From: an uncultured Micrococcales bacterium | Lineage (GTDB): Bacteria; Actinomycetota; Actinomycetes; Actinomycetales; Microbacteriaceae | Assembly (NCBI GenBank): GCA_903820955.1 | Contig: CAIJJH010000139.1 | Coordinates: forward strand, 1-14,823 | DNA: 14,823 nt | Direction of reading: 5' to 3' | In this document: one piece after another, positions 13,437-14,823 of the stretch | Position numbering within the stretch: position 1 is the stretch's first letter | Layout of the letters: each line of letters opens with the position of its first letter | The notes under the pieces: generated by a model | What the model saw: only the letters and a program-made list of their open reading frames with translations | Database searches by the model: none | What the model was told of the DNA's origin: nothing | Made by a program: the position numbers and the translations under genes

Positions 13437-14522
13437 CTAACCCTTGGGCAGAATGTTTGCGTCTCGGTAGGCCTGAACGTTTGCGAAGAAACTCTTAGGG
13501 CTTGAACGGAAGTTCAAGAAACCTGCCTCGCGAGACTTTGTCATATCTGTGAAGCACTCAATTTGGCGACCAAGGTCGCTGTCGCTGTGCCACCATGATG
13601 CCAACTTGGTCACATCACTGACGGCGAGACCGTGCTTGTGCGCAATTTCTTCCCAAACACCGGCAGCGTCCTTCATCTGCTCTTCGAGCGGCTGGAAGTG
13701 CTCGGCCTTCGGCCCCTCAAAAGCCACGCCGAAATGCTGCGCAATTTGAGGCCATAGCCAGCGCCAGCGGAACGTGTCTCCGTTGGCAATGTTGAAGGCC
13801 TGGTTTTCACCGGCTTTGTTCGTCGAGGCCCAAACCAGTTGTTCTCCGAGGAGATCGGCGTCCGTGACATCCACAACGCCATTCCATGCCTGTGTCGAGC
13901 CAGGGAAGATGAAAGGTCTTCCGAGGGCTTTCTGGATTTCGGCGTAGACCGAGAGAGTTAGCACCATGTTCATTGCGTTGTCTACCGCAAAACCAAAGAT
14001 GGTGTGCGAACGGTGCACGCTCCAGGTGAAGCCCTGTCGCTTAGCTGCCGAGAATAGCTCGTCCTCTTGGGTGTAATAGAAGTTTGGTACGTCGAGACGA
14101 GGCTCGTCTTCGTGGAATGGCGTCTCGGCCATTACCGCATTGGCGTAGTTGTCGAATGGGCCAAGGTAATGCTTGAGCCCGGTCTGAAGTGCAACGTGAC
14201 GGACTCCACCATCTGGTTCGAGGGCGGCGAGGAGGTTTCGAATCGTTGCACCGTTGACTTCGATGTTCTCTGCCTCAGAGTCCTTTTTGATCCAGGCGGT
14301 CATGAAGACGATCTCCGGCTTCAATCCAGCGAGAGAAGACTTGACTTCGTCAGCGTTCAAAAGGTCGGCCTTTATGTGGTGCACTCCCGCGGGCAGTCCT
14401 TCGATTCGGCGCGATAGCCCGTAGACGTCCCAACCATCTTTGAGAAGCTGCTTCGCGATTACCTGGCCCGAGATGCCGGTCACTCCGACGATGAGAGCGC
14501 GTCGACTTGTGTTTTTGCTCAT
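13437..14522 (-). CDS. PRISE-family enone reductase (progesterone 5-beta-reductase/iridoid synthase-like SDR)
   Basis: The 361-residue extended SDR is collinear with plant progesterone 5-beta-reductase (VEP1). It has the cofactor motif GVTGISG (13-19) and R38-R39 (LSRR), pointing to NADPH. LQTGLKHYLGPF carries the catalytic K117, NFYYTQEDE carries the catalytic Tyr (Y149/Y150), and WSVHRSHTIFGF, NMVLTLSVYA, AFNIANGDTFRWRWLW and KSREAGFLNFR match further conserved blocks. The plant enzymes reduce activated C=C bonds of enones by 1,4-addition of hydride, including small enones such as methyl vinyl ketone. A soluble cytoplasmic reductase detoxifying or using small enones is therefore likely. Natural substrate unknown. 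The ATG at 14522 has CGGAG about eight bases upstream. A perfect inverted repeat lies 26 bp upstream. It converges on the dehydrogenase operon. Confidence 0.9.
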   Translation of the reverse strand: MSKNTSRRALIVGVTGISGQVIAKQLLKDGWDVYGLSRRIEGLPAGVHHIKADLLNADEVKSSLAGLKPEIVFMTAWIKKDSEAENIEVNGATIRNLLAALEPDGGVRHVALQTGLKHYLGPFDNYANAVMAETPFHEDEPRLDVPNFYYTQEDELFSAAKRQGFTWSVHRSHTIFGFAVDNAMNMVLTLSVYAEIQKALGRPFIFPGSTQAWNGVVDVTDADLLGEQLVWASTNKAGENQAFNIANGDTFRWRWLWPQIAQHFGVAFEGPKAEHFQPLEEQMKDAAGVWEEIAHKHGLAVSDVTKLASWWHSDSDLGRQIECFTDMTKSREAGFLNFRSSPKSFFANVQAYRDANILPKG

Positions 14523-14823
14523 TCTGAAATCTCCGTTTCATCAGTGTTGTTCACTTGAGATGAACATTACCAAACAACTAACCGCGAAATTCAAGTCCAA
14601 TAAAAGTAGTTTTGGCCCCAATCTGGTTGCGAGTCGATCAATGGTCTGATTCTTTCTGCGCCCGGCTCGAAAACTGGTGGAAATGCCTAGTTCACGCGGT
14701 TTTACAAGGAATTACCGGGCTTGTTTTCGACTCAAGTTGAATAGAAAATGTCGAAACCCTGACTTTAAGTTCACAGAAATGTCGCTTAATCGTTATCGTA
14801 AGTGGTTCTAAACGCTGTTGGCG
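14523..14823. other. Non-coding region at right edge
   Basis: No supportable gene in these 301 bases. It holds the upstream region of the PRISE gene, including an inverted repeat at 14548-14566, and A/T-richer sequence towards the right edge. A weak minus-strand promoter is possible (TTGAAT, 17 bp, GGTAAT). A ten-codon plus-strand ORF at 14779-14811 lacks a Shine-Dalgarno. The right part may be the control region of a gene beyond the window. Confidence 0.5.
14548..14566. promoter_or_regulatory. Inverted repeat TGTTCA-N7-TGAACA, candidate operator
   Basis: Perfect 6-bp arms with a 7-bp centre (CTTGAGA), spanning 19 bp and ending 26 bp before the PRISE start codon. This is where a repressor would overlap the -10 region or the transcript start. 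The symmetry fits a TetR/MarR-like dimer. No regulator gene is seen nearby. Confidence 0.4.

Noticed and set aside
14779..14811. Ten-codon plus-strand ORF near the right edge
   Set aside because: No ribosome binding site and too short to judge; likely chance.

Overview
The window looks like chromosome from a high-G+C Gram-positive bacterium (Actinomycetes), most likely a Microbacteriaceae-type genome of moderate G+C. The reasons are the long SerA with intervening and ACT domains, an actinobacterial LeuB, a leuB–ilvE–FAH-family order resembling the serA–leuB–FAH neighbourhood of mycobacteria, frequent GTG/TTG starts, two probable leaderless promoters and very tight packing. The taxon is an inference from family resemblance and gene order only.

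Left third (1–6047), mostly on the minus strand. Reading leftwards, a SAM-dependent methyltransferase is followed by leuB, ilvE, an FAH-family hydrolase and a 49-residue basic mini-protein. A separate secreted protein with a clear signal peptide runs off the left edge. A single-domain rhodanese is divergent from the methyltransferase and converges on serA. This is branched-chain amino acid and serine biosynthesis with small accessory genes.

Middle (6048–7810). A leaderless winged-helix regulator fused to a degenerate nucleotidyltransferase-like domain sits head to head with serA. It converges on a membrane-anchored helical protein. A VOC (glyoxalase-fold) metalloenzyme follows on the minus strand.

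Right half (8052–13377), plus strand. Five closely spaced genes form one apparent catabolic operon: a 2,3-butanediol/polyol-type SDR, an M24 (creatinase/aminopeptidase P/DddP-fold) protein with altered metal ligands, and three consecutive zinc-type MDR alcohol dehydrogenases with three different zinc-ligand sets. A very strong hairpin terminator ends it. No transporter or regulator lies inside the operon, so the substrate cannot be read directly. The enzyme set points to sequential or stereospecific oxidation of a diol or polyol, plus a hydrolase- or lyase-like step by the M24 protein. This is the best candidate for an undescribed pathway here.

Right edge. A convergent gene encodes a full-length homologue of the plant progesterone 5-beta-reductase/iridoid synthase (PRISE) enone reductases, with a perfect inverted repeat just upstream. 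The last 301 bases carry no gene. I saw no tRNA, rRNA, insertion sequence, CRISPR array or phage gene.
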